Assembly (NCBI GenBank): GCA_040398805.1
Contig: JBBATK010000006.1
Coordinates: 1 to 64,000, forward strand
From: JBBATK01 sp040398805
GTDB taxonomy: Bacteria; Bacteroidota; Ignavibacteria; Kapaibacteriales; NICIL-2
Direction: 5' to 3'
Length of the DNA: 64,000 nt
In this document: one piece after another, positions 33,941-42,610 of the stretch
Numbering within the stretch: the first letter of the stretch is position 1
Layout: each line of letters begins with the position of its first letter
Program-made: the position numbers and the translations under genes
Notes under the pieces: generated by a model
What the model was told of the DNA's origin: nothing
Seen by the model: the letters and a program-made list of their open reading frames with translations, nothing else
The model's database searches: none

Positions 33941-34597
33941 ATGCGCATACTTTTCTTCGCGTGTCTCCTGCTCTCCTGCGTCGCCTCCATGCAAGCATGT
34001 TCTCGCGCATCGGAGTCGGCAGCACGTCGTAGTTTCGAGCAACCAATTCCCGCTTCCATGAAAACTGATACTGCAATCTTCGGTGCCGGCTGTTTCTGGT
34101 GTGTCGAAGCCGTGTACCAACGTCTCGACGGCGTCCTCCGCGTCCGCTCCGGCTATGCCGGCGGCAAACGTCCGAACCCCACGTACGAACAGGTGTGCAC
34201 CGGAGCGACGGGTCACGCCGAGGTCTGCGAAATCGTCTTCGATCCCGCCGTCATCTCCTACGACGAGCTCTTGGCAGTGTTCTGGCAGGTGCACGACCCC
34301 ACCACCCTGAACCGCCAAGGGAATGACGTAGGGACGCAGTACCGCTCGGTGATCTTCGCCCTCTCGGAGGAACAACACACCCTGGCCGAACGCCGCAAGA
34401 AGGAGTTGAACGACGCCAAGGTGTGGACCGATCCCATCGTCACGGAGATCGCGTCCGCTGCCGAGTTCTATCCTGCCGAAGAGTATCATAGCAACTACTT
34501 CAACGACCACGGAGAGCAACCGTATTGCGCCTTCGTCATCGCACCGAAGGTGGAGAAGTTCAAGAAAGTGTTCAAAGACAAACTCAAACACGAATGA
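33941..34597 (+). CDS. msrA: Peptide-methionine (S)-S-oxide reductase MsrA, probably exported lipoprotein
   Basis: A 218-residue MsrA that reduces methionine-S-sulfoxide in damaged proteins. The catalytic GCFWC motif has Cys51 and resolving-type Cys54, and the EYHSNYFNDH region is conserved. The first 20 residues are a signal sequence with a possible lipoprotein Cys (LLSC at 13 or MQAC at 20), so the enzyme probably works in the periplasm, unlike cytoplasmic MsrA. The stop overlaps the next start (ATGA at 34594-34597), implying coupled expression with the DUF1573 protein. Confidence 0.93.
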   Translation: MRILFFACLLLSCVASMQACSRASESAARRSFEQPIPASMKTDTAIFGAGCFWCVEAVYQRLDGVLRVRSGYAGGKRPNPTYEQVCTGATGHAEVCEIVFDPAVISYDELLAVFWQVHDPTTLNRQGNDVGTQYRSVIFALSEEQHTLAERRKKELNDAKVWTDPIVTEIASAAEFYPAEEYHSNYFNDHGEQPYCAFVIAPKVEKFKKVFKDKLKHE

Positions 34598-35013
34598 CAA
34601 CCAGACTCGTCCTCCTCACGTGCCTGCCCTTCGCCATGGCCCTGCATGCGTTCGCACCCGGAGCCGGTGCGCCCGTGTTGGACATCAAGCCGCGCGTCGT
34701 GAAGCTGACGGCCGATTCCACGGAATGGGTGACCGCACGCGTGAAGGTCCTTAACCGCGGGGGAGGTCCGTGCACCATCACCGCCATCCACCCCTCGTGC
34801 GCGTGCGGTGTGGCCACCGTGCTGAAGAATCCCGTGCAGCCCATGGATGTCGCCGAGATTTCCGTTCGCATCAACACGTCGAACATGAAGGACAGTGTGA
34901 ACACCGTGGAGTTCATCGTGGATAGCGATGCGGAGAATTCGCCGTATGTTTTCAAAAGCGAAGTCCGTAAACCCGGTTTACCACGCGACTCCGCGTCAAG
35001 CATCCATCGATAG
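34594..35013 (+). CDS. Exported DUF1573 family protein
   Basis: A 139-residue protein with a signal peptide (about 1-20) and an Ig-like DUF1573 domain. Cys60 and the characteristic CAC pair (Cys69, Cys71, in HPSCACG) are present. DUF1573 proteins are common in Bacteroidota and unassigned in function. Translational coupling to an exported MsrA and the conserved cysteines raise the possibility of a redox-linked partner, which is inference. Confidence 0.85.
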   Translation: MTTRLVLLTCLPFAMALHAFAPGAGAPVLDIKPRVVKLTADSTEWVTARVKVLNRGGGPCTITAIHPSCACGVATVLKNPVQPMDVAEISVRINTSNMKDSVNTVEFIVDSDAENSPYVFKSEVRKPGLPRDSASSIHR

Positions 35014-35026
35014 TCCGCCGGCCGTG

Positions 35027-35034
35027 TATCTTTG
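35027..35034 (+). promoter_or_regulatory. Bacteroidota-type -7 promoter element of the S41 protease gene
   Basis: Plus-strand TATCTTTG, an exact TAnnTTTG match, in the spacer before the S41 peptidase gene and 137 nt from the chosen start. Confidence 0.5.
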
Positions 35035-35171
35035 CACCGCTCTTCGTCTGTTCCCGACGGTGACGGTCTCGAAAGGAATATTCGCGGAGCGTATCCGTCA
35101 TCGGATAGAACAACGATCATCACATGCCGGCACAGGTCGGCACCATCTCTCACTCTCACGTGTCCTACGAC

Positions 35172-36791
35172 ATGAAAAAGCACTCTTTACGGTCGGTCGT
35201 CTCCGTTGTCGCCCTTCTCGGTATCGGCCTGGGCGGCGGTTTATGGCTTGGTCCGCGGTTGATTGGCGGCGATAACATCTACGAACAGGTCTCCAAGTTC
35301 AACGAGGTCCTCAACCGGGCATCGAAGAGCTATGTGGATGATGTGGATACGCAGAAGCTGACGGAAGCCGCCATCAAGGGCATGCTGAACGAGCTGGACC
35401 CGCACTCGGTGTATATCACGGCGAAGGAATTGCAAAAGGTGGAAGAGGACTTCAAAGGAAGCTTCGACGGCATCGGTGTGGAGTTCGACGTGCTGCACGA
35501 CACCATCACGATCGTTACCCCGATCACGGGCGGACCCAGCGAGGCGCTCGGCATCATGGCTGGTGACAAGATCGTGAAGATCGACGGACAAAACGCTGTC
35601 GGGCTGACGCGGGAAGAAGTGCCGAAGAAGCTGCGCGGACCTAAGGGTACGCAAGTGCGCGTGGAGATAAAGCGCGAAGGCGAAGGCAAACTGCTCGACT
35701 TCACCATCACGCGGGATAAAATTCCGCTCTACTCCGTGTCCGCCGCGTTCATGGTGGAAGGAACGGACGTCGGCATGATCTCCGTGAACCGCTTCTCTGC
35801 CACGACGTCGTCGGAAGTGATCGAAGCAGCGCGCAGATTGCGCGGCGAAGGCATGAAGAAACTCGTCCTCGACTTGCGAAGCAATCCCGGCGGGTACATG
35901 GACCAGGCCACGATCATCGCCGACGAGTTAATCGAAGGCGGACACAAACTCGTGTACACCAAATGCCGACGTCCCGAGTTCGAAGAAGAACGCGTCTCCA
36001 TCAGCGGCGGTGAATTCGAAAAGCTCCCGCTCATCGTCCTCATCAACGGCGGTTCGGCGTCCGCGAGCGAGATCGTCTCGGGTGCGGTGCAGGACCTCGA
36101 TCGCGGCCTCATCGTCGGCGAGACCTCGTTCGGCAAAGGCCTTGTGCAACGTCAGTTCGAACTGGGCGACGGTTCTGCCTTCCGGTTGACGATCGCGCGG
36201 TATTACACGCCGTCCGGACGTACCATTCAGCGCAATTACAAGGATAAGAGCAAGTATTACGGCGGTGTGGGACGCGAGGAAGGCGAAGAAGGAGACAATA
36301 TCGATCACGCGGTGGACACCAAGGATTCCACGCGTCCTGTGTTCAAGACCCTGAGCGGACGGAAGGTGCTCGGCGGCGGCGGCATCACCCCGGATTATAT
36401 CGTGAAGAGCGACACCATCAACATGTTCAGTCGCCAACTCCGCTCAAAGAACGTGTTCCACGAGTATGTCGTGAGTACCTACATGAAAGAGCATGGTCCG
36501 AACCTCCGTGCCAAGTACGGGACCAACATGGCGCAATTCGTCCGTGAATTCAACGTGACCGGCGACATGATCAGCGGTCTTAAAGACCTTGCGAAGTCCA
36601 AAAGCGTGGAGTGGGATGAGAAACAATACAAGCAGGACGAGGACTTCATCCTCACCGAGCTCAAGGGTCGCGTGGCCTACGGCATCTGGAACACCGCCGG
36701 CTCCGCCGCCTGCTATGTCAAGATCGATAAGCAGCTGCAGAAAGCCCTCACCCTGTTCCCCGAAGCGATGAAGATCGCGAAGCTGAAGTAG
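35172..36791 (+). CDS. S41 family carboxy-terminal processing protease
   Basis: A 539-residue periplasmic serine protease of the CtpA/Prc type. An N-terminal membrane/signal segment (about 7-30) precedes a PDZ domain (about 95-180) and an S41 domain. Ser297 in GGSASASE and Lys322 in SFGKGLVQ form the Ser/Lys dyad, 25 residues apart as in CtpB. The C-terminal 130 residues form an extra helical domain seen in Bacteroidota members. These proteases trim C-termini and degrade misfolded envelope proteins. The ATG at 35172 starts at the membrane segment; an ATG at 35124 is possible. A terminator follows. Confidence 0.93.
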   Translation: MKKHSLRSVVSVVALLGIGLGGGLWLGPRLIGGDNIYEQVSKFNEVLNRASKSYVDDVDTQKLTEAAIKGMLNELDPHSVYITAKELQKVEEDFKGSFDGIGVEFDVLHDTITIVTPITGGPSEALGIMAGDKIVKIDGQNAVGLTREEVPKKLRGPKGTQVRVEIKREGEGKLLDFTITRDKIPLYSVSAAFMVEGTDVGMISVNRFSATTSSEVIEAARRLRGEGMKKLVLDLRSNPGGYMDQATIIADELIEGGHKLVYTKCRRPEFEEERVSISGGEFEKLPLIVLINGGSASASEIVSGAVQDLDRGLIVGETSFGKGLVQRQFELGDGSAFRLTIARYYTPSGRTIQRNYKDKSKYYGGVGREEGEEGDNIDHAVDTKDSTRPVFKTLSGRKVLGGGGITPDYIVKSDTINMFSRQLRSKNVFHEYVVSTYMKEHGPNLRAKYGTNMAQFVREFNVTGDMISGLKDLAKSKSVEWDEKQYKQDEDFILTELKGRVAYGIWNTAGSAACYVKIDKQLQKALTLFPEAMKIAKLK

Positions 36792-36806
36792 GGAAAACGG
36801 ATAAAT

Positions 36807-36842
36807 AAAAAAAGCCTGTCCATCTGACAGGCTTTTTTTATT
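36807..36842. terminator. Bidirectional intrinsic terminator
   Basis: A perfect stem with arms 36807-36820 and 36826-36839 and a 5-nt loop has an A-run on the left and a T-run on the right. It serves both the S41 protease gene (rightward) and the anti-sigma gene (leftward). Confidence 0.92.
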
Positions 36843-36864
36843 TGCTACCACTATTTGGGCGTGA

Positions 36865-38127
36865 TTACAAATTCACCCCTATACCCGTCACGAACGAAAT
36901 GCGTGTATGGACGGGGAGGCCGCTGCGGGAATTGACGAGAACGCTCTCAAGCGCTATTCCAGGTTGGATAGTGAAAACGGATACGGGTATCTGCAAGCCC
37001 ACCGTGAAACTTCCTGTGCCGAAAAGCGCTCCCGATACGCTTGCCACACCCATGGCGGCACGCGAGAAAAGCTTGGCATCCATCGCAACCGCTTCGTCGC
37101 TTATCCACTGGGCCTCGGCATTGACGACCGTGAATCGGGGATTCTCCAGCACCATGCCTTGCGTGGTCACATCGGAAAAGCGGTACGCATTGCGGCTAAA
37201 GGAAAGTCCTACCGACCATTGGTCGTCCAGATTCATCAACAACGCAAGGGAAGGATCGGCCGCCGATGCCGTCCCCGACGACCCGCCGAACACATCCGCC
37301 CGCACAAGCCGGTTGGCTTGCAGAGTGAAGGCCGACGCAGCCGTGCCGACGAATCCGGGTACGACGGACTCTGCCCGACGGACCGGGGAAAGACGCTGGG
37401 AGCTCGCATACGGGACCACAGAGATACGGCGCTCCGTCCACGCACCAAACTCCGACGTCGCGCTCATACCTGCATCACCAAGGTCGTCTCGAGTGCTCTC
37501 TGTTCCCGACAACGAAACCTCGGACGATGCCGATGGCGACGCCGCCGTGCTTTGAACATCCGATACAATTTCTGCACGTTCTCGGGAGCCCGATACGCCC
37601 TTCACGTCTGCAGCGCCACCGCTCACGGTTCTCGGGGATGTCCGCTCTGTCGCGGAGGAAAGCATCACATCACTCTGCATGGCGAGAGAGCCACGACGCG
37701 ACGGCACGTCCCGGACGTCCGCTGTCGACTCGTTCGACGCGGTCGTGCCCGAATCCGCACCGGAGAACAACGAACCGTAGGTAAGAGCGGCATAGGTGGC
37801 AAGGACGCCCACCATCATGGCGGAGACAGGAAGAATGAAGCGACGCAGCGAGAACCATGAAGCACCGGCAGCGGCGGAAACCGCTGCGACCTCCACTCCG
37901 TGATAGGGGATGCCGGCGTCGGCGAACACCCGGGAGCTCAGATACAGCGGGGGCTTGGACGACGTGCGTTCCTGACGGAAGGCCTTGCCGATGCTTAGCG
38001 CATCCGTGAACTCCTGCTGCAACTCCTGATTGTGCGCCAGATGCGAGAACAGGAGCTCCTGCTGGAGCGGTGTGGCCTCGCCATCCAGATACACGTAAAT
38101 CAATTCTGATGCTGATAACTGATCCAT
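36865..38127 (-). CDS. Anti-sigma-like membrane protein with a C-terminal beta-barrel-like domain
   Basis: A 420-residue protein directly downstream of an ECF sigma gene. Residues 1-60 resemble a zinc-less anti-sigma N-terminus (ELIYVYLDGEATPLQQELLFSHL). One transmembrane helix lies at about 97-119. Residues 120-235 are Ser/Thr/Ala-rich and probably disordered. Residues about 257-420 are a series of alternating beta strands (for example WSVGLSFSRNAYRF, SFTVGLQIPVSV, HTRISFVTGIGVNL) like a small outer membrane barrel, not a usual anti-sigma sensor domain. The likely role is to hold the sigma factor and sense envelope state. The ATG at 38127 avoids overlap with the sigma gene. Confidence 0.75.
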   Translation of the reverse strand: MDQLSASELIYVYLDGEATPLQQELLFSHLAHNQELQQEFTDALSIGKAFRQERTSSKPPLYLSSRVFADAGIPYHGVEVAAVSAAAGASWFSLRRFILPVSAMMVGVLATYAALTYGSLFSGADSGTTASNESTADVRDVPSRRGSLAMQSDVMLSSATERTSPRTVSGGAADVKGVSGSRERAEIVSDVQSTAASPSASSEVSLSGTESTRDDLGDAGMSATSEFGAWTERRISVVPYASSQRLSPVRRAESVVPGFVGTAASAFTLQANRLVRADVFGGSSGTASAADPSLALLMNLDDQWSVGLSFSRNAYRFSDVTTQGMVLENPRFTVVNAEAQWISDEAVAMDAKLFSRAAMGVASVSGALFGTGSFTVGLQIPVSVFTIQPGIALESVLVNSRSGLPVHTRISFVTGIGVNL

Positions 38128-38158
38128 ACTTTCCACCAATCGACTTGTTGTCTGGTTT

Positions 38159-38731
38159 TTATTTGCGATAATCGGTCCAATACTGTTGCAACTCGTCACG
38201 CAGCCGTTTCTTGGCCCGTACCACCCAGTTGCGCACCGTCGTCAAGGGCACGTTCATGAAGTCGGCGATCTCCTGGTACGACATATCCTCGTACACCTGA
38301 AGGATCAATGCCTCCCTCTGCTCATCCGGTAACACCTCGAGAGCCACGTCGAGCAGAGCTATCAACTCCGACCGCTCAACCGGCGTCATCTCCACATCCG
38401 CCGCGAAGAAACCGTCCTCGAACACCGACTCCGGACGCCTTCGCACGCGCTGGACCATCTGCAAGCACACGTTCCGCGCAATGCGCAGCAAGTACGCCGG
38501 AAGATTCGTCATCTCCCGTGATCCGCCGACCGACTTCAGGAACAAGGAGAAGGTCTCTTGAAACGCGTCATCAGCGAGGTCGCTCGAGCCGAGAATCTTC
38601 CTGCAATACAGATAGATACGCGTTGAGTGACGTTCATAGATTTCCGTGAATGCAGCATCCCGCAGGCCTTTCGCTTCGCGCAAAAAACCGTACAACTCGA
38701 CATCGCTGTATGACGAGAAATCGATGTCCAT
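38159..38731 (-). CDS. RNA polymerase sigma factor, ECF (sigma-70 family)
   Basis: A 190-residue ECF sigma factor. Region 2 is visible (DLADDAFQETFSLFL), and region 4 carries a helix-turn-helix (YQEIADFMNVPLTTVRNWV followed by RAKKRL). It directs RNA polymerase to stress-type promoters and is expected to be held inactive by the membrane protein encoded 31 nt downstream. The ATG at 38731 gives normal ECF length; the longer frame to 38857 adds a non-conserved extension. A weak TATTTTG element at 38833-38839 is a possible promoter. Confidence 0.93.
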   Translation of the reverse strand: MDIDFSSYSDVELYGFLREAKGLRDAAFTEIYERHSTRIYLYCRKILGSSDLADDAFQETFSLFLKSVGGSREMTNLPAYLLRIARNVCLQMVQRVRRRPESVFEDGFFAADVEMTPVERSELIALLDVALEVLPDEQREALILQVYEDMSYQEIADFMNVPLTTVRNWVVRAKKRLRDELQQYWTDYRK

Positions 38732-39239
38732 ACCCGTGAACGCTTCGACGGCCGCTGACTGCGGACGTTCTTGTACTGAATAATGACCGCTCCCACATTC
38801 TGTTTCATGCGGAACGGGAAAAGTTCGTGCGCCAAAATAGATACTGCGGGACCACACGCCATCCTCGACACGTCGTACGTCCGTGCATATTCTGCCGCTT
38901 ATGCCGCTTACCGCCTATTCAGACCAATCCGACTCATGTCCGAAACCGCTGACCACGTTCAATAGCGGATGTTTTCGCCTCCACATGCCGCAAGCCCACA
39001 GAAAAAAACCCCTCGAAAGTTTTTTGCGAAGCGTCCGATACCTTGGAAAACAACGGACTGAACGAACCTCCGTGGGAGATCATGGGATGGTGCTTCGGGA
39101 GTGGACAACGGATGTTCCCCCGGACATCGGATACGAGGACGGACGACGGAACGCACGGCGGACCGGAGTCCTCACTCGAAAGCCCACTCGCACGATCAGG
39201 ACGGATCAGCATGGATGTCAATCACCAAGGAGCTCACGG
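38732..39239. other. Divergent intergenic region, ECF sigma gene / unknown operon
   Basis: These 508 bases lie between divergent transcription units. They contain a weak promoter-like TATTTTG on the minus strand (38833-38839), an A-rich/T-rich inverted pair (AAAAAAC/GTTTTTT, about 39003-39025) and the Shine-Dalgarno AAGGAG at 39227-39232. The plus strand stays open from 38883 in the frame of the next gene, but the encoded residues there look unconstrained and I do not include them. Confidence 0.5.
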
Positions 39240-39803
39240 ATGATCTCGGAAACACTATCGCACGCGCAATTCGCCAAGGGCGACGCAGAATTACTCAATC
39301 TTTTGACCTCCACGGGAGAGCGCATGAAGAAGCAGCACAGACCTCTCTTTCGCGGAGACACACGCGTCGTCAGTCTGCTCCTCGGTAGCTCCGGCGCTCA
39401 GGGCTCGGATACCATCACTCCCCCGAGCCGACTCGATTCGCTTCCCGCACAAGCACACACGATGCTCGAGAACCTTTGCGAGTTGCTCGACAGCATCGAT
39501 GGCAAATTGTACAACATCCAGACGGAGTTGTATGCGTTGCAACACACGGCGATGGAAGCCAACGAAGTGGCGAGCATCGGACTGGAGAACACCGAGCGTC
39601 AAAATCCTTTCCTTGCCCGTATCGACCAGATGATCCGTCAACACATGGACCACCATCCGACGGATGCGATTTTCGACGACACCCATTCGCTCGTCCTCCG
39701 CGCCCGCAAGGACGCCGCAACAATCACGCACCTGCTGTCCCAATACAAGGTGCTCAGCAACAACATCATTGATGCCGGCGGTCTATCAGAATCCGAGGAG
39801 TGA
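39240..39803 (+). CDS. Hypothetical protein, helical, first gene of a coupled pair
   Basis: A 187-residue protein I do not recognise. It has no signal peptide or membrane segment and is largely alpha-helical. The segment around residues 75-120 (LENLCELLDSIDGKLYNIQ, then LYALQHTAMEANEVA) looks amphipathic or coiled-coil-like. The ATG at 39240 has a good AAGGAG ribosome binding site 7 nt upstream, one of the clearest in the window, supporting a real gene. Its TGA overlaps the ATG of the following gene (TGATG at 39801-39805), so the two products are probably made together and may interact. The neighbouring ECF sigma gene is divergent. Confidence 0.7.
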   Translation: MISETLSHAQFAKGDAELLNLLTSTGERMKKQHRPLFRGDTRVVSLLLGSSGAQGSDTITPPSRLDSLPAQAHTMLENLCELLDSIDGKLYNIQTELYALQHTAMEANEVASIGLENTERQNPFLARIDQMIRQHMDHHPTDAIFDDTHSLVLRARKDAATITHLLSQYKVLSNNIIDAGGLSESEE

Positions 39804-40174
39804 TGAACATGTTTTCCATGTCCGACAGAAATCAGGAACACCACGACGAGTATGACATCTCCGGGTACTCGAGTGAGCATCATCAGAAGGAGAAATCCGA
39901 TTCGTTCGCCGATTACATGGAACTCCGCGAGATCAAGGGATCCAAAGCGTTCACGCCGTCCAGCCGACTCGTCGGCGCGGAGTACGTGGTGTCCCGCGAT
40001 GCCAAGGTGGAAGTGATGAAAGGCGACGACCCCGTCTCTGCCGACCAACATCCCGTCACCGTCCTCGTCCATCGCGACGAAGAGAACGACATGCGGAGCA
40101 TCGAAGTGGTATGCAGCTGCGGAAAGCGCACCCTTATCGCGTTGGAATACGACGATATGCTTGACCACGAATAA
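39803..40174 (+). CDS. Hypothetical protein with C-terminal CxC motif, second gene of a coupled pair
   Basis: A 123-residue acidic, His-rich soluble protein I do not recognise. The N-terminal 40 residues are polar and probably disordered. The C-terminal half is predicted beta-rich and contains VVCSCGKRTL, a CxC pair that could bind a metal or be redox-active, but a full four-ligand site is not visible. The start is the ATG at 39803, overlapping the upstream stop, or the ATG at 39809 with GAGGAG 8 nt upstream. The tight coupling implies a joint function with the preceding protein. Confidence 0.7.
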   Translation: MNMFSMSDRNQEHHDEYDISGYSSEHHQKEKSDSFADYMELREIKGSKAFTPSSRLVGAEYVVSRDAKVEVMKGDDPVSADQHPVTVLVHRDEENDMRSIEVVCSCGKRTLIALEYDDMLDHE

Positions 40175-40242
40175 ACGGAACGCTCACCACGGCCGTCTCT
40201 ACGGCGTATTTTAGCGCTCTGTTTCCATCGTCATCCTCAGCA

Positions 40243-41559
40243 ATGCGTTCCCATTCGGCTCCCTCGGCAGGCGCTTCGCCCGCATCCGTCCATATCATCA
40301 CTCTCGGCTGTAGCAAGAACACCGTCGACTCCGAAACGCTCGCCGGTCACCTCGCGGCCAATTCGCTGGTGCTCGCACCCTCCGCCGATACCGCCGATGC
40401 GCTCGTCATCAATACCTGCGGGTTCATCGACGCCGCCAAAGAGGAAAGCGTCAATACCATCCTCGAAGCCGCTGAGCTGAAGAAGCAAGGCCGCCTGAAG
40501 AAACTCATCGTGGCCGGCTGTCTTACCGAACGCTACGGCGACGAACTCGCACAGGAGATACCGGAAGTGGACCACTTTTTCGGCACCGAGGCCTATGCAG
40601 GCATCCTCCAAGCCATCTCCCCGAACTTGAAATACACCCTGCTCGGAGAGCGCATCCTTTCCACGCCGAAACACTTCGCGTACCTGAAGATCAGCGAGGG
40701 GTGCGACAACCCTTGCAGCTTCTGCGCCATCCCGCTCATGCGCGGAAAACACCGCTCCAAACCGGAAGAACAGATCCTTGCCGAAATGCGTAGCTGTATC
40801 GACCAAGGCGTGAAGGAGTTCGTCGTCGTGGCGCAGGACCTGACGTATTACGGACTGGACATGCACGGCAAACGCACGCTCGCCGACTTGCTCCAACGCA
40901 TGAGCGACGTTCCCGGTGCCGAGTGGATACGCCTCATGTACGCCTATCCGTCGAAGTTCCCGCGCGACATCCTTCCCGTCATCGCCGAACGACCGAACAT
41001 CTGTTCCTACCTGGACATGCCCTTGCAGCATGTGTCCACGAACGTCCTCAAATCCATGCGACGGGGCATCACCCGCCGCGCTACCGAAGAACTGCTCGCA
41101 GAAATCCGCTCCGCCGTTCCCGGAATCGCCATGCGCACCACGTTCATCGTGGGCTATCCGAACGAGACGGAAGAAGACTTCGCCGAACTGTGCGACTTCG
41201 TCCGCGCCACCCGCTTCGAACGCATGGGCGTGTTCACGTACTCGCAAGAAGACGACACCTATGCGCAGATCCTTGGCGATCCTGTCCCCGCCGACGTGAA
41301 AGAGGAACGACGTCGCATCCTCATGGAGATTCAGGAAGAAATCTCCTTCGAACACAACCAGACACTCATTGGCTCTCGCCAACGCGTGTGCATCGACGGC
41401 ATGGTGAACGGCGAGTATCAAGGTCGCACCGAGTTCGATGCGCCCGAAGTGGATAATGAGGTGTTCATCCGTTCGTCAACGCCCTTCCGCGAAGGTGACT
41501 TCGTGGACGTGGAAATAGAAGACGCCGCAGCCTTCGACCTCTTCGCCACCCTGGCCTGA
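40243..41559 (+). CDS. rimO: Ribosomal protein S12 methylthiotransferase RimO
   Basis: A 438-residue radical SAM enzyme that adds a methylthio group to an Asp of ribosomal protein S12. The N-terminal UPF0004 domain supplies Cys23, Cys59 and Cys93 for one 4Fe-4S cluster. The radical SAM motif CDNPCSFC supplies Cys154, Cys158 and Cys161 for the other. A TRAM domain ends the protein. The HIITLGCSKNTVDSE start and EGCDNPCSFCAIP segment favour RimO over the tRNA enzyme MiaB. It begins 68 nt after the coupled unknown genes and may have its own promoter. Confidence 0.96.
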   Translation: MRSHSAPSAGASPASVHIITLGCSKNTVDSETLAGHLAANSLVLAPSADTADALVINTCGFIDAAKEESVNTILEAAELKKQGRLKKLIVAGCLTERYGDELAQEIPEVDHFFGTEAYAGILQAISPNLKYTLLGERILSTPKHFAYLKISEGCDNPCSFCAIPLMRGKHRSKPEEQILAEMRSCIDQGVKEFVVVAQDLTYYGLDMHGKRTLADLLQRMSDVPGAEWIRLMYAYPSKFPRDILPVIAERPNICSYLDMPLQHVSTNVLKSMRRGITRRATEELLAEIRSAVPGIAMRTTFIVGYPNETEEDFAELCDFVRATRFERMGVFTYSQEDDTYAQILGDPVPADVKEERRRILMEIQEEISFEHNQTLIGSRQRVCIDGMVNGEYQGRTEFDAPEVDNEVFIRSSTPFREGDFVDVEIEDAAAFDLFATLA

Positions 41560-41680
41560 GCAAACAACGGCCGCAACCGTCGTTCCCTCGGGTCGACGGA
41601 CAGGGTCATCAGAGGTATCAGAGGATGATTCTTTGTTCGCACACAACGCTTCGCTCGTGTGCTCACGCGCGTCGGCGCGC

Positions 41681-42610
41681 CTAAGCCACCCGGCGTGACG
41701 GCAGGCCGTTCCACAAACGCTCCAAGAGCGCACTCAGCTTCGACGACGTACCAAGGACGACAAAGCCGGCGATGATGCCCGCAACCCCGTCGCTCACGTA
41801 GTGGTAGCGTCCGTACACGGTCGAGACGTAGATAAGGATGACGAGGGGGAAAAGGACGCGGAACAACCGGCGGTTATACCGCCACATCATGCCGAGCATC
41901 ACGGTGGAAGCGGCGCAATGCGGACTCGGCAGACTTCCTCCGGCGAAGTGCACATTATGACGCATCCACTCGCCGAACCACGTGAAGACGCCACCGTCGA
42001 ACGGAATGAGGTAGAGGTCGCGCTGATGATACAGCGGACTCGCCACCGGATACAGCATGAAGCCGATATAACAGAGGATATACGAGTACGACAGACTGAA
42101 CAGGTAGTCTTGCGCTGCACGGTGGTCGGCAGACCAGAAGCAGACAAGGGAGATCAGCGGCAAGAGCGGCACGTAGCTCACATAGGCGAACATCATCACT
42201 TCCGTGATGGTCGGACTCATGTGATCCTGAAAGAACAACGTCGCGTCCCTTCCCGTCAGCTTCGTCTCGAACGCCAGCACCTGCGCATCCATCCAGCCCG
42301 GCACCACGATATGCTGCAACGAGTGTACGGCGCCGAACAGGAACGAGAACAGGAGCGTCACCGCAGCGGTATGCACACACACACGAAGGAATTCGCTCGA
42401 GAACCTGTTCCCCAAGAACACGGCGAACATATACGCCGCCCCGGCACCGATGTAACTGGCGCAGTGAGACTGCCAGTCGGGAATCTGGGCGTTGAACACC
42501 AGCGTCAGCACAAGCACGACGGCGATGAACATCAGGCATAACAGGTCCACGCCGACATTAAGGAAGACGCCGCCGCCCCGGACGGACGGTGATTCATTCG
42601 CAGGTGTCAT
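41681..42610 (-). CDS. PAP2 superfamily membrane phosphatase
   Basis: A 309-residue polytopic protein with about six to eight membrane segments. The PAP2 phosphatase motifs are in the last third: SLPSPHCAAS (PSGH-like, with Pro in place of Gly) and YGRYHYVSDGVAG (HxxxD). Such enzymes dephosphorylate lipid or polyprenyl phosphates on the outer face of the inner membrane; some transfer phosphoinositol or sugar phosphates instead. The ATG at 42610 overlaps the stop of the CPBP gene (ATGA), making this the last gene of a three-gene operon. Confidence 0.86.
   Translation of the reverse strand: MTPANESPSVRGGGVFLNVGVDLLCLMFIAVVLVLTLVFNAQIPDWQSHCASYIGAGAAYMFAVFLGNRFSSEFLRVCVHTAAVTLLFSFLFGAVHSLQHIVVPGWMDAQVLAFETKLTGRDATLFFQDHMSPTITEVMMFAYVSYVPLLPLISLVCFWSADHRAAQDYLFSLSYSYILCYIGFMLYPVASPLYHQRDLYLIPFDGGVFTWFGEWMRHNVHFAGGSLPSPHCAASTVMLGMMWRYNRRLFRVLFPLVILIYVSTVYGRYHYVSDGVAGIIAGFVVLGTSSKLSALLERLWNGLPSRRVA

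Noticed and set aside
39003..39025. AAAAAAC/GTTTTTT inverted pair resembling a terminator
   Set aside because: The stem is only A-T pairs with a loose loop, so it would be too weak to terminate.
38883..39239. Upstream in-frame extension of the unknown gene at 39240
   Set aside because: The residues look unconstrained, and the strong AAGGAG sits directly before the ATG at 39240.
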